Assembly: GCA_947488615.1 (NCBI GenBank)
Contig: CANKZU010000002.1
Location: 1-64,000, forward strand
From: an uncultured Aurantimonas sp.
GTDB lineage: Bacteria > Pseudomonadota > Alphaproteobacteria > Rhizobiales > Rhizobiaceae
Reading direction: 5' to 3'
DNA length: 64,000 nucleotides
Each line of letters begins with the position of its first letter. The stretch's first letter is position 1. The translations under genes and the position numbers were made by a program. Positions 1 through 8,307 of this stretch are shown here, in pieces. Under the pieces are notes generated by a model. It worked only from the letters and a program-made list of their open reading frames with translations. It did not search any database and was not told where the DNA came from.

Positions 1-259
1 CCACATGGCTCTTCCAGATCAGGCTTAAGACACCCTCTGGAACCATCGCCATCCTGGCCATTCAACCCTTTCCGGACGGACTCTAAGGCAGCGTGACGGT
101 CACGGGGCCTTCCCCGTCGACGTCTGGGCCTGATCCTTCCGACGCTCCTGTGCGGAAGTTTTTTCATCACCGAATGCCAGCCGGCGGTGCTTTTCGGCTA
201 CATCGGGGCACTGGGGCGGGGCTCGGCGCCGAGCACGCAATCGACTGGTTCGATCAATC
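1..259. other. leading stretch without a supported gene
   Basis: No reading frame here shows a recognisable domain or a convincing ribosome binding site. A short open frame runs off the left edge and stops at 25-27 (TAA); it could be the last residues of an upstream gene, but too little is present to say. The rest is probably the leader of the aminotransferase gene. Confidence 0.4.
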
Positions 260-1486
260 ATGCTTAGTTCGCTGTCGATGATGATCCGTCCGTTCACGCG
301 CAGCTTCACGCAGCAGGAGCCGATTGGCGATGCGGCGATCGCGGCTGCCGTCGAGGTGCTCCGTTCCGGGCGTTTGCATCGATACAATACGCTGGGAGAT
401 GAGCTGTCCGCCGCCGCGGCGCTGGAGCGGGATTTTGCCGCCTATCAGGGCTGTCGCTATTGTCTCGCCTGCGCTTCTGGCGGTTATGCGCTGCAGATCG
501 CGCTCCGGGCCGTCGGTCTCAAGCCGGGCGAGGGTGTCCTCACCAACGCCTTCACGCTGGCGCCTGTGCCGGGCGCGATCGTCGCGGCAGGCGGGCGGCC
601 CATCCTGGTTGAAATTACCGACGATCTCGTCATCGACCTCGATGATCTCTCGCGGAAGGCCGTCAGTGCCGACGCACGCTTCCTTCTTCTCTCCCACATG
701 CGGGGCCATCTGGTCGACATGGACCGCCTCCAGCGCGTCGCGCAGGAAAACGGGCTCACCGTGATCGAGGATTGCGCGCACACGATGGGCGCGGCCTGGG
801 GCGGCACGAAGAGCGGCAATTTCGGCCATGCGGCCTGTTTCAGCACGCAGACCTACAAGCACTTGAACTCCGGGGAAGGGGGACTTCTGACCTCCGACGA
901 CCCGGCCTTGATGGCGCGGGCGATCATCATGTCCGGCTCCTACATGCTCTACGAACGGCACGGGGCGGCGCCGGCGGCCGACGCATTCGCCGATATCCGG
1001 CTGGAAACACCGAACAATTCCGGTCGCATGGACAATCTGCGGGCTGCGATCCTGTTGCCGCAACTGGCCGCGCTGGAAACCAGCGTCGAGCGCTGGAACG
1101 AGCGTTACCGCGCCGTCGAGGAGCGTTTGAGCGCGCTGCCGGCGTTGCGCTTGCCGACAAGACCGCCGCAGGAGCGTTACGTGGGCAGCTCCATTCAATT
1201 CGCGGTTCCCGGCATCGGCGGGACCGGGGCCAAGGCATTTCTCGCGGCAACCGGCGCTCTGGGGGTGGAGCTCAAATGGTTCGGCGCCGATGAGCCCGTC
1301 GCCTTCACCAGCACGCACAGGAGTTGGCGATATATTCCACCGCAGTCGCTGCCCCGGACCGACGCTGTTCTGGCCGGCCTTTTCGACATGCGCATTCCCC
1401 TGACCTTTTCCGTCGAGGACTGCCGGCATGTGGCCGAAATTATCGCCGCCTGCGCCGAGGATATTGCGCTGGAACAAGGGTCATGA
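260..1486 (+). CDS. DegT/DnrJ/EryC1/StrS-family PLP aminotransferase
   Basis: A 408-residue fold-type I PLP enzyme of the sugar aminotransferase family. The Schiff-base lysine is K200 in the run STQTYKHLNSGEGG, and D171 in IEDCAH is the residue expected to contact the pyridine nitrogen. The SGGYALQIAL segment near residue 74 matches the cofactor phosphate loop. Family members usually transaminate keto-sugars for cell-surface or antibiotic glycans, but the neighbours here (racemase, TauABC-like importer, hydrolase) point to small-molecule metabolism, so the substrate is open. The start is uncertain: in-frame ATGs at 278 and 281 are alternatives and none has a clear Shine-Dalgarno sequence. The stop overlaps the next start by 4 nt (ATGA), indicating an operon. 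Confidence 0.8.
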   Translation: MLSSLSMMIRPFTRSFTQQEPIGDAAIAAAVEVLRSGRLHRYNTLGDELSAAAALERDFAAYQGCRYCLACASGGYALQIALRAVGLKPGEGVLTNAFTLAPVPGAIVAAGGRPILVEITDDLVIDLDDLSRKAVSADARFLLLSHMRGHLVDMDRLQRVAQENGLTVIEDCAHTMGAAWGGTKSGNFGHAACFSTQTYKHLNSGEGGLLTSDDPALMARAIIMSGSYMLYERHGAAPAADAFADIRLETPNNSGRMDNLRAAILLPQLAALETSVERWNERYRAVEERLSALPALRLPTRPPQERYVGSSIQFAVPGIGGTGAKAFLAATGALGVELKWFGADEPVAFTSTHRSWRYIPPQSLPRTDAVLAGLFDMRIPLTFSVEDCRHVAEIIAACAEDIALEQGS

Positions 1487-2253
1487 GCGCACCTGCGACG
1501 ATACGCCGGATCGGCATCCTCGGTGGAATGGGACCGCAAGCGACTGTTCTCTTGATGTCGCGGATCATCGACAGGACGCCGGCGAAGGACGATCAGGATC
1601 ACCTGCCGATGATCGTGGACAACAATCCCCAGGTGCCGTCGCGCGTCAAGGCGATCATCGAAGGAACCGGCGAATACCCCGCGCCGATGCTGGTCGCGAT
1701 GGCACGCCGGCTGGAGGCATTCGGAGCGGACGCGCTGGTCATGCCCTGCAATACTGCCCACCATTATGCACCCGCCATCGCGGCTGCCGTCGCCATTCCC
1801 TTCCTCGATGTGGTCGAACTTTCTGCCGATCGTGTGGTCGCCAATGCCCGGCCGACATGCCGCGTCGGCATCCTCGGTTCGCCGGCGATCGCACAGACCG
1901 GACTCTTCGACAGGGCATTGGCGGCGCGCGGTTCGTCGACGATCTATCCAGTAGACCAAGGGCCGTTGCTCGCGGCGATCCGAGCCATCAAGGTCTCCAG
2001 TCGGAGTGACGTGGCGCGCCGGACCCTTGCGGCGTCCGCCAAGGAACTGGAGGATCGGGGCGCGGGCATCCTGCTTGTCGCTTGTTCGGAGTTCTCGATC
2101 ATCGCCGACGCGATTTCGTCCGATCTGCCGGTCGTCGATACGCTTGATGTACTGGCGGACGCGGCAGTTGCATTCGCCTTTCGGACCGCATTCCCGGTCT
2201 CGAACCAAACAGCAGCACCAGGGCTTGTCGCCGCATCGGTTGGTCGGTCATGA
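1483..2253 (+). CDS. aspartate/glutamate racemase family protein
   Basis: A 256-residue member of the cofactor-independent Asp/Glu/hydantoin racemase superfamily. It opens with the family signature RIGILGGMGPQAT, and the two catalytic cysteines expected on the two pseudo-symmetric domains are present: C89 in MPCNTAH and C201 in LVACSEF (the usual GCTE motif is altered to ACSE, but the Cys is kept). The enzyme should invert the alpha-carbon of an acidic amino acid or a related compound. It overlaps the aminotransferase by 4 nt and lies 91 bp before the substrate-binding protein gene, so racemisation and transamination may act on the transported compound. The exact substrate cannot be read from the sequence. 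Confidence 0.85.
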   Translation: MSAPATIRRIGILGGMGPQATVLLMSRIIDRTPAKDDQDHLPMIVDNNPQVPSRVKAIIEGTGEYPAPMLVAMARRLEAFGADALVMPCNTAHHYAPAIAAAVAIPFLDVVELSADRVVANARPTCRVGILGSPAIAQTGLFDRALAARGSSTIYPVDQGPLLAAIRAIKVSSRSDVARRTLAASAKELEDRGAGILLVACSEFSIIADAISSDLPVVDTLDVLADAAVAFAFRTAFPVSNQTAAPGLVAASVGRS

Positions 2254-2344
2254 TGGTCGATCAGGATCATGCCTTGGCGTTCATCGCCCGACACCCCCTT
2301 CGCGAGAAGGGATTTTCCACCGAAGCCCAACAACGGAGAACAGC

Positions 2345-3343
2345 ATGATCGACAAATTCGCAGGCATTCTCGTCGCCGGAATGACCGTATCCGGTTTCCT
2401 CATGGGGACAGCGATGGCCCAGGAGACAATCATCGTCGGCCACTTCGGCAATCCGACGCCGGACCAGGTTGCGGCCGCCGAAGGCAAGTTTTCCGAGGCG
2501 ACCGGCTGGGACATCGAATGGCGGAAGTTCAACGCCGGTACCGACGTGATCGCGGCCATGGCTTCCGGTGATATCAAGGTGGCGGCGCTCGGTTCCTCGC
2601 CATTGGCGATCGCGGCCAGCCAGGGGGTCGAGCTGGAGATGTTCATGATCGCCGAAGTGATCGGCGAAGCCGAGTCGCTGATTGTTCGCGATGGCTCGGG
2701 TATCGAGAAGGTCGAGGATCTGGCCGGCAAGCGCATTGCCGTTCCAGTGGGTTCGACGGCGCATTTCTCGTTAATGGGCGTTCTCGACCATGCGAAGCTG
2801 TCGACGAGCGATGTGACGATCATGAACATGCCGCCGGATCAGATCGCGGCGGCGTGGGAACAGGATGCGATCGACGCGGCCTTCATCTGGCAGCCCGTCC
2901 AGTCGAAAATTTTGGAGAAGGGTAAGCTGCTCGTCAGCGCCGACCAGACGGCGGAGTGGGGGTTCCCGACCTTCGACGGCTGGGTGGTCAACAAGGCCTT
3001 CGCCGAGGAGAACCATGACGCGATGGTCGCCTTCACCAAGACGATGAACGAGGCGAACGAGGCCTATCTTGCCGATCCCGCCAAGTGGACCGTGGACAGC
3101 GCCGAGGTGAAGACGATTGCCGAGCGGACCGGAGCGGCTGTCGACCAGGTGCCCGAGATTCTCAAGGGCTACACCTTTCTGCCGATCGGTGAACAGGCGA
3201 CGGAGAAATGGCTCGGCGGCGGCGCTGCAAAGGCCATGAAGGCAACCGCCGAATTCCTGAAGACCGCCGGGCGCATCGACACGGTCGCTGACGACTATTC
3301 CGGCTTCGTCACTGCCGAATTTGCCAAAGCCGCAGCCCAATAA
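2345..3343 (+). CDS. TauA-like ABC transporter substrate-binding protein
   Basis: A 332-residue periplasmic binding protein with a signal peptide of about 25 residues (cleavage likely after TAMA). The mature start (TIIVGHFGNPTP, then FSEATGWDIEWRKFNAG and MASGDIKVAALGSSPLA) follows the taurine/sulfonate/nitrate-type binding protein pattern and looks closest to TauA. It is followed by an ATPase and a permease of the same family. The start is fixed by a GGAGA sequence just upstream and by the signal peptide. No taurine-catabolic enzyme (TauD, Xsc, Tpa) is nearby, so taurine itself is not established; another small anionic or amino compound handled by the upstream racemase and aminotransferase is equally possible. 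Confidence 0.85.
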   Translation: MIDKFAGILVAGMTVSGFLMGTAMAQETIIVGHFGNPTPDQVAAAEGKFSEATGWDIEWRKFNAGTDVIAAMASGDIKVAALGSSPLAIAASQGVELEMFMIAEVIGEAESLIVRDGSGIEKVEDLAGKRIAVPVGSTAHFSLMGVLDHAKLSTSDVTIMNMPPDQIAAAWEQDAIDAAFIWQPVQSKILEKGKLLVSADQTAEWGFPTFDGWVVNKAFAEENHDAMVAFTKTMNEANEAYLADPAKWTVDSAEVKTIAERTGAAVDQVPEILKGYTFLPIGEQATEKWLGGGAAKAMKATAEFLKTAGRIDTVADDYSGFVTAEFAKAAAQ

Positions 3344-3358
3344 CGCGCCCGACGCCAA

Positions 3359-3390
3359 GGCTCCGTCCCATCGCGTGATGGGACGGAGCC
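3359..3390 (+). promoter_or_regulatory. perfect 14-bp hairpin between binding-protein and ATPase genes
   Basis: The arms GGCTCCGTCCCATC (3359-3372) and GATGGGACGGAGCC (3377-3390) are exact inverse complements around the 4-nt loop GCGT. The hairpin sits in the 61-bp gap after the tauA-like stop and ends 14 nt before the tauB-like start. It has no following T-run, so it does not look like a classical terminator. Intergenic hairpins downstream of binding-protein genes are known to protect the upstream mRNA and give excess binding protein over membrane components; that is the likely role here. Confidence 0.75.
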
Positions 3391-3404
3391 TACAGGAGAC
3401 GCCG

Positions 3405-4190
3405 ATGACGCTTCAAATCGACAATGCTTCGGTCGTCTATCCGGCGGCCAACGGACGGCCGCCGGTAGAAGCTCTGCGCAAGGTTGATCTGACGATTAAC
3501 GCCGGTGATTTCGTGGTCGCGCTCGGCGCGTCCGGCTGCGGAAAATCCACGCTCTTGAACTTAATCGCCGGGTTTCTTTCTCCCTCGGAAGGCACGATCG
3601 CGCTGAATGGCGATCAAGTGGATGGGCCGGGCGCGGATCGCTCCGTGGTCTTTCAGAAACATGCCCTGCTGCCTTGGCTGAATGTCGTCGACAATGTTGC
3701 TTTCGGCCTGATGCTGCAACACACGCCGCGACAGAAGCGGTACCAGATAGCGGAAAAATTCATCGGCCTTCTGGGTCTATCCGGATTCGAGGAATCGCCG
3801 GTCTACTCGCTTTCGGGCGGGATGCAGCAGCGGGTCGGCATAGCCCGGGCTCTGACCTGCGATCCCGAAGTTCTGCTGATGGACGAGCCGCTTGGCGCGC
3901 TTGACGAGTTGACCCGCGAAAAGGCCCAGGAACTGATTCTGAAAATTTGGAATGAGACCGGGAAGTCGGTGTTTTTCATCACCCACAGCGTCGAGGAGGC
4001 ATTGTTCATGGGCACTCAGCTGATCGTCATGTCCCCCAGGCCCGGTCGGATCGCGCACCGCTTCGATCTGCCGTTCTCCCGACGGTTCTGTGAGGGCGCT
4101 CCGGCGCGGAAGATCAAGGCATCTCGCGACTTCATCGATCTGCGCGAACAGATACTGGAAATTATCTTCGCGGACGAGGAGATGGCGTGA
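3405..4190 (+). CDS. TauB/SsuB-like ABC transporter ATP-binding protein
   Basis: A 261-residue nucleotide-binding subunit. Walker A is GASGCGKST (residues 41-49), the ABC signature is LSGGMQQR, Walker B is VLLMDEPLGALD and the switch histidine is in FFITHSVEEA. This is the nitrate/sulfonate/taurine subfamily, matching the flanking binding protein and permease. The start is taken at 3405, preceded by ACAGGAGAC; an upstream in-frame extension would run through the intergenic hairpin and back into the binding-protein gene. Its stop overlaps the permease start by 4 nt (GTGA). Confidence 0.9.
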   Translation: MTLQIDNASVVYPAANGRPPVEALRKVDLTINAGDFVVALGASGCGKSTLLNLIAGFLSPSEGTIALNGDQVDGPGADRSVVFQKHALLPWLNVVDNVAFGLMLQHTPRQKRYQIAEKFIGLLGLSGFEESPVYSLSGGMQQRVGIARALTCDPEVLLMDEPLGALDELTREKAQELILKIWNETGKSVFFITHSVEEALFMGTQLIVMSPRPGRIAHRFDLPFSRRFCEGAPARKIKASRDFIDLREQILEIIFADEEMA

Positions 4191-5068
4191 CCAAGGACGT
4201 TTCAGACCAATCGTCGCCGCGCCGCGGAGTTCTCCGCCGGCAAGTGGGCCGGCTGTTACGCAGTCGCCCGACGCGGCCGGGCGAAACCTATGGCGTGCCC
4301 GGCCAGGGCAATACGGCCTGGCTCAGCGTCGTGACCATCGCCGCCCTGATCTTTGTCTGGTGGCTCGTCACGGCGCTCGGCCTGGTGAAGCCGTTGTTCG
4401 TCCCGTCTCCGCAGGACATCGTGCAGAAATTCTCCGACATCTGGTCCAAAGGCTTCACGGGAACACCATTGTGGCAACACGCGCTGATTTCGGCGGAACG
4501 GGTGTTCGGAGCGTTCTTCCTGGCGTGCGCGGTTGGTATTCCTCTCGGCTTGGCGATGGGGATGAGCCCGACTATTCGCGGTATCTTCGATCCACCGATC
4601 GAGTTCTACCGCCCGATTCCGCCGCTTGCGTATCTGCCGCTGATGATCATCTGGTTTGGCATCGGCGAAACCTCGAAGGTCCTGTTGATTTTTCTGTCGG
4701 TCTTCGCGCCGATCACCCTCGGCGCGAAAGCTGGCGTTCGCTCGGCAGCGATCGAGCAGATTCATGCCGCCTATTCGTTCGGCGCCTCGCGCTGGCAAGT
4801 CGTCCGGCACATCATTCTGCCGTCGGCCCTGCCTGAGATATTGACCGCGATGCGCATCGGCATCGGTTTCGGTTGGACGACGCTTGTCGCGGCCGAGATG
4901 GTCGCGGCCACGCAGGGCATCGGCTACATGGTCCTGTCCGCGTCACAATTTCTTCAGACCGCGACCGTGATCATGGGGATCATCGTCATCGCGATCATCG
5001 CCTTTGCCTTCGATTTGTTGATGCGCCTGGTCGAGCGTCGGGTCGTGCCGTGGAAGGGAAAAATGTGA
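4187..5068 (+). CDS. TauC/SsuC-like ABC transporter permease
   Basis: A 293-residue inner-membrane permease with a basic cytoplasmic N-terminus (residues 1-45) and about six hydrophobic segments starting at VTIAALIFVWWLV. The cytoplasmic loop around YSFGASRWQVVRHIILPSALP is the EAA coupling motif that docks on the ATPase. It uses GTG as start, overlapping the ATPase stop. Together with the two preceding genes it forms a complete importer. The stop (5066-5068) shares one base with the ATG of a 38-codon frame that bridges to the hydrolase gene. Confidence 0.9.
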   Translation: MTKDVSDQSSPRRGVLRRQVGRLLRSRPTRPGETYGVPGQGNTAWLSVVTIAALIFVWWLVTALGLVKPLFVPSPQDIVQKFSDIWSKGFTGTPLWQHALISAERVFGAFFLACAVGIPLGLAMGMSPTIRGIFDPPIEFYRPIPPLAYLPLMIIWFGIGETSKVLLIFLSVFAPITLGAKAGVRSAAIEQIHAAYSFGASRWQVVRHIILPSALPEILTAMRIGIGFGWTTLVAAEMVAATQGIGYMVLSASQFLQTATVIMGIIVIAIIAFAFDLLMRLVERRVVPWKGKM

Positions 5069-5184
5069 TGCCGTCCAACGGGATCGCGCCTCTCGCGGCC
5101 CTGGACGTCGCCGTTTCCCTTGCGAGCCAGCGACAAGGCGGCACGATCTCGCGCCAATTCGTCGGCGAACCGCGTGATGAGTGA
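5068..5184 (+). CDS. possible 38-residue bridging ORF
   Basis: An ATG shares one base with the permease stop (TGATG) and the frame ends at 5184, 5 bases past the ATG of the downstream hydrolase at 5177. It encodes 38 residues with no recognisable motif. Both junctions are of the translational-coupling type, so it may simply carry ribosomes from the permease to the hydrolase gene, or be the remnant of a lost gene. I cannot show that the peptide itself has a function. Confidence 0.2.
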   Translation: MPSNGIAPLAALDVAVSLASQRQGGTISRQFVGEPRDE

Positions 5185-5950
5185 ACTGACCTATCGGCGT
5201 GTCGGCCGCGGACCTTCTCTGGTCTTCGTCCATGGCTATCTCGGCGGCGCTGCCATTTGGCAGGATCAGATCGCTCATTATGCGGATGATTTCGACGTTA
5301 TCGCTCCCGACCTCGCGGGATTTGGCGAAAGTGTCGAATTGGTCGCGCCCAATCGTATCGCGACCCACGCGCGCGACGTCCTTGACCTGCTCGATCGTCT
5401 CGGTGTCGACCGCTTCGCATTGGTCGGCCACTCCATGGGCGGGATGGTCGTGCAGGAAATGGCGGTACATGCGCCGGAACGCATCGATCGTCTTGTTCTC
5501 TACGGAACTGGCCCTCTCGGTGCTATGCCGGACCGTTTCGAGCCGATCGCCGTGTCACGGCAGCGGCTGATTGCCGAGGGTGTGGCTGCCAACGCGCAGC
5601 GGATCGCGGCCACGTGGTTTTTGCATGGCGTGGACGCTCCAGCCTATCCCTCATGTGCGGCGCTCGGCGAAGGTGTGTCCCTTCAGACCGCACTCGCCAG
5701 TCTCGACGCCATGGAAGCCTGGGACGGACGGGAAGGTCTGGCGCGGATCGCCGCACCGACATTGGTGCTTTGGGGCGACCGGGACCGCTCCTATTGTTGG
5801 GAACAGCCCGAGGCGTTGTGGCGTGGCATCAATGACTGCCGGCTGGGCGTCGTTCCTGACTCTGCGCACAACATCCATCTGGAAAAGGTAGGGATATTTC
5901 ATGCTCTGCTGGATGATTTCCTGTTGGGTTCGCAGACGCGAAACCAATGA
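5177..5950 (+). CDS. alpha/beta-fold hydrolase
   Basis: A 257-residue hydrolase of the alpha/beta superfamily. The oxyanion HG dipeptide is in VFVHGYLGG (residue 19-20), the nucleophile elbow is GHSMGG with S86, the acidic residue is probably D201 in LWGDRD, and the catalytic histidine is H231 in DSAHNIHLE. This arrangement is typical of esterases, C-C bond hydrolases and haloperoxidase-like enzymes; the substrate is not evident. It is the last gene of the TauABC-like cluster, coupled to the permease through the short bridging frame, so it probably acts on the imported compound or a product of it. ATG 5177 is preferred because the protein then begins directly with the first beta-strand. Confidence 0.8.
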   Translation: MSELTYRRVGRGPSLVFVHGYLGGAAIWQDQIAHYADDFDVIAPDLAGFGESVELVAPNRIATHARDVLDLLDRLGVDRFALVGHSMGGMVVQEMAVHAPERIDRLVLYGTGPLGAMPDRFEPIAVSRQRLIAEGVAANAQRIAATWFLHGVDAPAYPSCAALGEGVSLQTALASLDAMEAWDGREGLARIAAPTLVLWGDRDRSYCWEQPEALWRGINDCRLGVVPDSAHNIHLEKVGIFHALLDDFLLGSQTRNQ

Positions 5951-6236
5951 TGCCCCTCCTCCTGTGGGGCGATCAAAAGTCGGTACAGGGTCGATGCCAG
6001 GGCGCCCGCCGATGCCGCGATTAGACCGGCAATCTCGCCGTCGACGTCCGCAGTCTGTCTATTGCCGCCGAGATCGGCGCGGCGGCAGCGGCGACACCGC
6101 GCGCCCTTGTCGATTCAGCCAGTCAGCCGTGCGGCTTTGTCCCGGCGACCTGCGATCGACCATTCCCCGATGAGACGTCCACGAATTTCTCTTCGGCATC
6201 AAAATTTACGCTTGAACAAAAAAATGGATGTGGCAG
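5951..6236. other. intergenic region upstream of the lacI-type regulator
   Basis: No credible gene. A small hairpin (GCCCC/GGGGC, 5953-5971) directly follows the hydrolase stop but lacks a T-run. The last 60 bases become AT-rich and probably hold the promoter of the regulator gene, ending at the operator described next. Confidence 0.4.
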
Positions 6237-6273
6237 TCTCTGTAAACCGGTTTAGTAAAACGGTTTACAGAGA
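6237..6273 (+). promoter_or_regulatory. double LacI-type operator upstream of the regulator gene
   Basis: Two 12-bp LacI/PurR-type half-site pairs lie 13 bp apart: TAAACCGGTTTA (6243-6254, perfect palindrome) and TAAAACGGTTTA (6256-6267, one mismatch). The whole block is also enclosed in a larger inverted repeat with exact 13-bp arms, TCTCTGTAAACCG (6237-6249) and CGGTTTACAGAGA (6261-6273). The central CG step is the hallmark of LacI-family sites. The position, touching the first possible start codon, argues for autoregulation and control of the downstream transporter operon. Confidence 0.8.
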
Positions 6274-7346
6274 TGTCTCCGACGGCAAGCTTCAAACTCT
6301 CCAGCATGAAGGACGTCGCCAAAGCCGCGGGCGTCTCGGTTGCGACTGTGTCGCGTTATCTCAACCGGTCGCTGACCCTGCCCGCATCCACCGCCCAGCG
6401 GATCGAGGCGGCCATCGCCAAGCTGGACTACCGCCGCAATCCGCATGCCCGCCGGCTCAGTCTCGGTCGCACGGACGTCATCGGGCTGGTGGTTCCCGAT
6501 ATCGCCAATCCGTTCTTCGCCACGCTCGCCGCCTCGGTTGAAGAGGCCGCCGACTCCTTCGATCTCGGCGTCGCCCTGTGTTCGAGCCTCAATCGCCCGG
6601 GACGCGAGCTCAAATATCTCGATCAGCTGCGACGCAACGAGGTCGACGGACTGATCTTCGTGACCAACCACAACGATCGCGACGGCTCCCTCGCCAGGGA
6701 AATCAATCTCGTTTCGCGGGTCGTCGTGCTCGACGAGGACGTTCCCGGCGTCGATGTGCCGAAAGTGTTTTGCGACAACGTCGCGGCCGGACGCCTGGCG
6801 GCCGAGCATTTTCTCGGCATGGGGCATCGCGCGATCGCCTTTCTCGGCAGCGCCACCGACATGGTCAGCACCAAGGGCCGGATGGGCGGTCTCGCGGCGG
6901 CACTCCGCGAAAGCGGCGCCGACGGCGCGATCAACTTCACCCGGCATGGCGACTATACGACCGAATTCGGCCGCGCGGCCGCGCGGGAGTTCATCGAAGC
7001 CGGTCTGCCCAGCAGCGCGATCTTCGCCGCGTCGGACGAGATCGCGCTCGGCGTGCTCGACGCGTTCCGGCAGGCTGGCGTCAGCGTCCCCGATGATGTC
7101 TCGATGATCGGCTGCGACGATACCGCCCCGCTGCACTTGCTCGATCCGCCCTTGACGGCGATCCGGCAGCCGGTTCGCGCCATGGGGCGCCGCGGCGTCG
7201 AATTGCTGATGGCCGGCGCGCGGCCGGAGGGAGCGACGTCGCGCGAGGAACTGCTTCCTGTCGAACTCATCGAACGTGCCTCCGTTCGGCCGCCCACGGA
7301 GAGAGTGCACCAGCGCATGGCGGCTTTAGAAAAGCAAAGGATGTGA
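6273..7346 (+). CDS. LacI-family transcriptional regulator
   Basis: A 357-residue regulator, or 346 residues if it starts at the second in-frame ATG (6306). The N-terminal helix-turn-helix MKDVAKAAGVSVATVSRYLN is typical of LacI/GalR proteins and is followed by the hinge (RRNPHARRLSLGRTDVIGLVVPDI) and a periplasmic-binding-like sugar domain to the C-terminus. The start at 6306 puts the HTH at residue 1 as in most family members and leaves the operator wholly upstream; neither ATG has a good Shine-Dalgarno sequence. The gene abuts the substrate-binding protein gene by one base, so it is the first gene of the operon it presumably controls, with the imported sugar or a product as ligand. Confidence 0.9.
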   Translation: MSPTASFKLSSMKDVAKAAGVSVATVSRYLNRSLTLPASTAQRIEAAIAKLDYRRNPHARRLSLGRTDVIGLVVPDIANPFFATLAASVEEAADSFDLGVALCSSLNRPGRELKYLDQLRRNEVDGLIFVTNHNDRDGSLAREINLVSRVVVLDEDVPGVDVPKVFCDNVAAGRLAAEHFLGMGHRAIAFLGSATDMVSTKGRMGGLAAALRESGADGAINFTRHGDYTTEFGRAAAREFIEAGLPSSAIFAASDEIALGVLDAFRQAGVSVPDDVSMIGCDDTAPLHLLDPPLTAIRQPVRAMGRRGVELLMAGARPEGATSREELLPVELIERASVRPPTERVHQRMAALEKQRM

Positions 7347-7347
7347 T

Positions 7348-8307
7348 ATGACCCTTCGATTCCACAGGCGGACCCTTTTCGGTCTGGTAAGCGGCCTGAT
7401 GCTTGCGTCCACCTCGCTATCTCCGGCCTTCGCGCAAGATGCCGCAAGCCCGACCTATGCGATGGTGCAGATCAATCAGCAGGCGTTGTTCTTCAACCAG
7501 ATGATCGACGGCGCCCAGAAAGCGGCTGACGCCGCCGGTGCAAAACTCGTCGTGTTCAACGCCAACGACGATCCGGCGCGCCAGAACGACGCGATCGAGA
7601 CCTATATCCAGCAAGGGGTCGACGGTCTGATCGTCGTCGCCATCGACGTCAACGGGATCATGCCGGCCGTCGAGGCGGCGGACAAGGCGGGGATTCCGGT
7701 CGTCGCCGTCGACGCGATTCTGCCAGAAGGGCCGCAGAAGGCCCAGATCGGCGTCGACAACGCCGAGGCGGGCAAGATGATCGGCGAATACATGAAGACC
7801 TATGTCGGCGAGAACATGGACGGAAAAGCCGTTCTCGGCATCGTCGGAGCGCTGAATTCCTTCATCCAGAACGTGCGCCAGGAGGGTTTCGAGAACGTCC
7901 TCAAGGGCGATGACAACATCGAGACCGTCGGCGTCGTCGACGGACGCAACATCCAGGACGAGGCGCTTTCGGCCGCGGAAAACCTGATCACGGCCAATCC
8001 CAATCTCAACGCGATCTACGCGACCGGGGAGCCGGCCCTTGTCGGCGCCATCGCCGCCGTCGAGAGCCAGGGCAAGCAGGACAGCGTCAAGATCTTCGGA
8101 TGGGATCTGACCGCGCAGGCGATCGACGGCATCGATGCGGGATTCGTCACCGCCGTGGTCCAGCAGGATCCGGCCGCCATGGGCGCGGCGGCGGTCGAGG
8201 CACTCGAGACGATCCGCACCGGCGGGACGGTCGAGGCGTCGATCTCCGTGCCGATCGAGATCGTCACGAAGGAGAATGTCGATCCCTATCGCGAGACCTA
8301 CAATTGA
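7348..8307 (+). CDS. RbsB-type sugar ABC transporter substrate-binding protein
   Basis: A 319-residue periplasmic protein with a signal peptide of about 29 residues (cleavage near AFAQD). The fold is that of the ribose/galactose/fructose binding group: DGLIVVAIDVNGIMPAVEAADKAGIPVVAVD in the first lobe and NAIYATGEPALVGAIAAVESQG in the second. It directly follows the LacI-type regulator and precedes the ATPase and permease of the same family. The ligand is not deducible; the family takes pentoses, hexoses, inositol, nucleoside-like compounds and autoinducer-2. The stop overlaps the TTG start of the ATPase by 4 nt. Confidence 0.9.
   Translation: MTLRFHRRTLFGLVSGLMLASTSLSPAFAQDAASPTYAMVQINQQALFFNQMIDGAQKAADAAGAKLVVFNANDDPARQNDAIETYIQQGVDGLIVVAIDVNGIMPAVEAADKAGIPVVAVDAILPEGPQKAQIGVDNAEAGKMIGEYMKTYVGENMDGKAVLGIVGALNSFIQNVRQEGFENVLKGDDNIETVGVVDGRNIQDEALSAAENLITANPNLNAIYATGEPALVGAIAAVESQGKQDSVKIFGWDLTAQAIDGIDAGFVTAVVQQDPAAMGAAAVEALETIRTGGTVEASISVPIEIVTKENVDPYRETYN

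Noticed and set aside
2296..2315. terminator or attenuator before the tauA-like gene
   Set aside because: CCCTT/AAGGG with a short TTTT is only a 5-bp stem and lies in a likely operon; not strong enough.
2345..5068. taurine utilisation operon
   Set aside because: The transporter is TauABC-like, but no taurine-degrading enzyme is present, so the substrate name is not justified.
5953..5971. terminator after the hydrolase gene
   Set aside because: A 5-bp stem with a 9-nt loop and no T-run is too weak to call.
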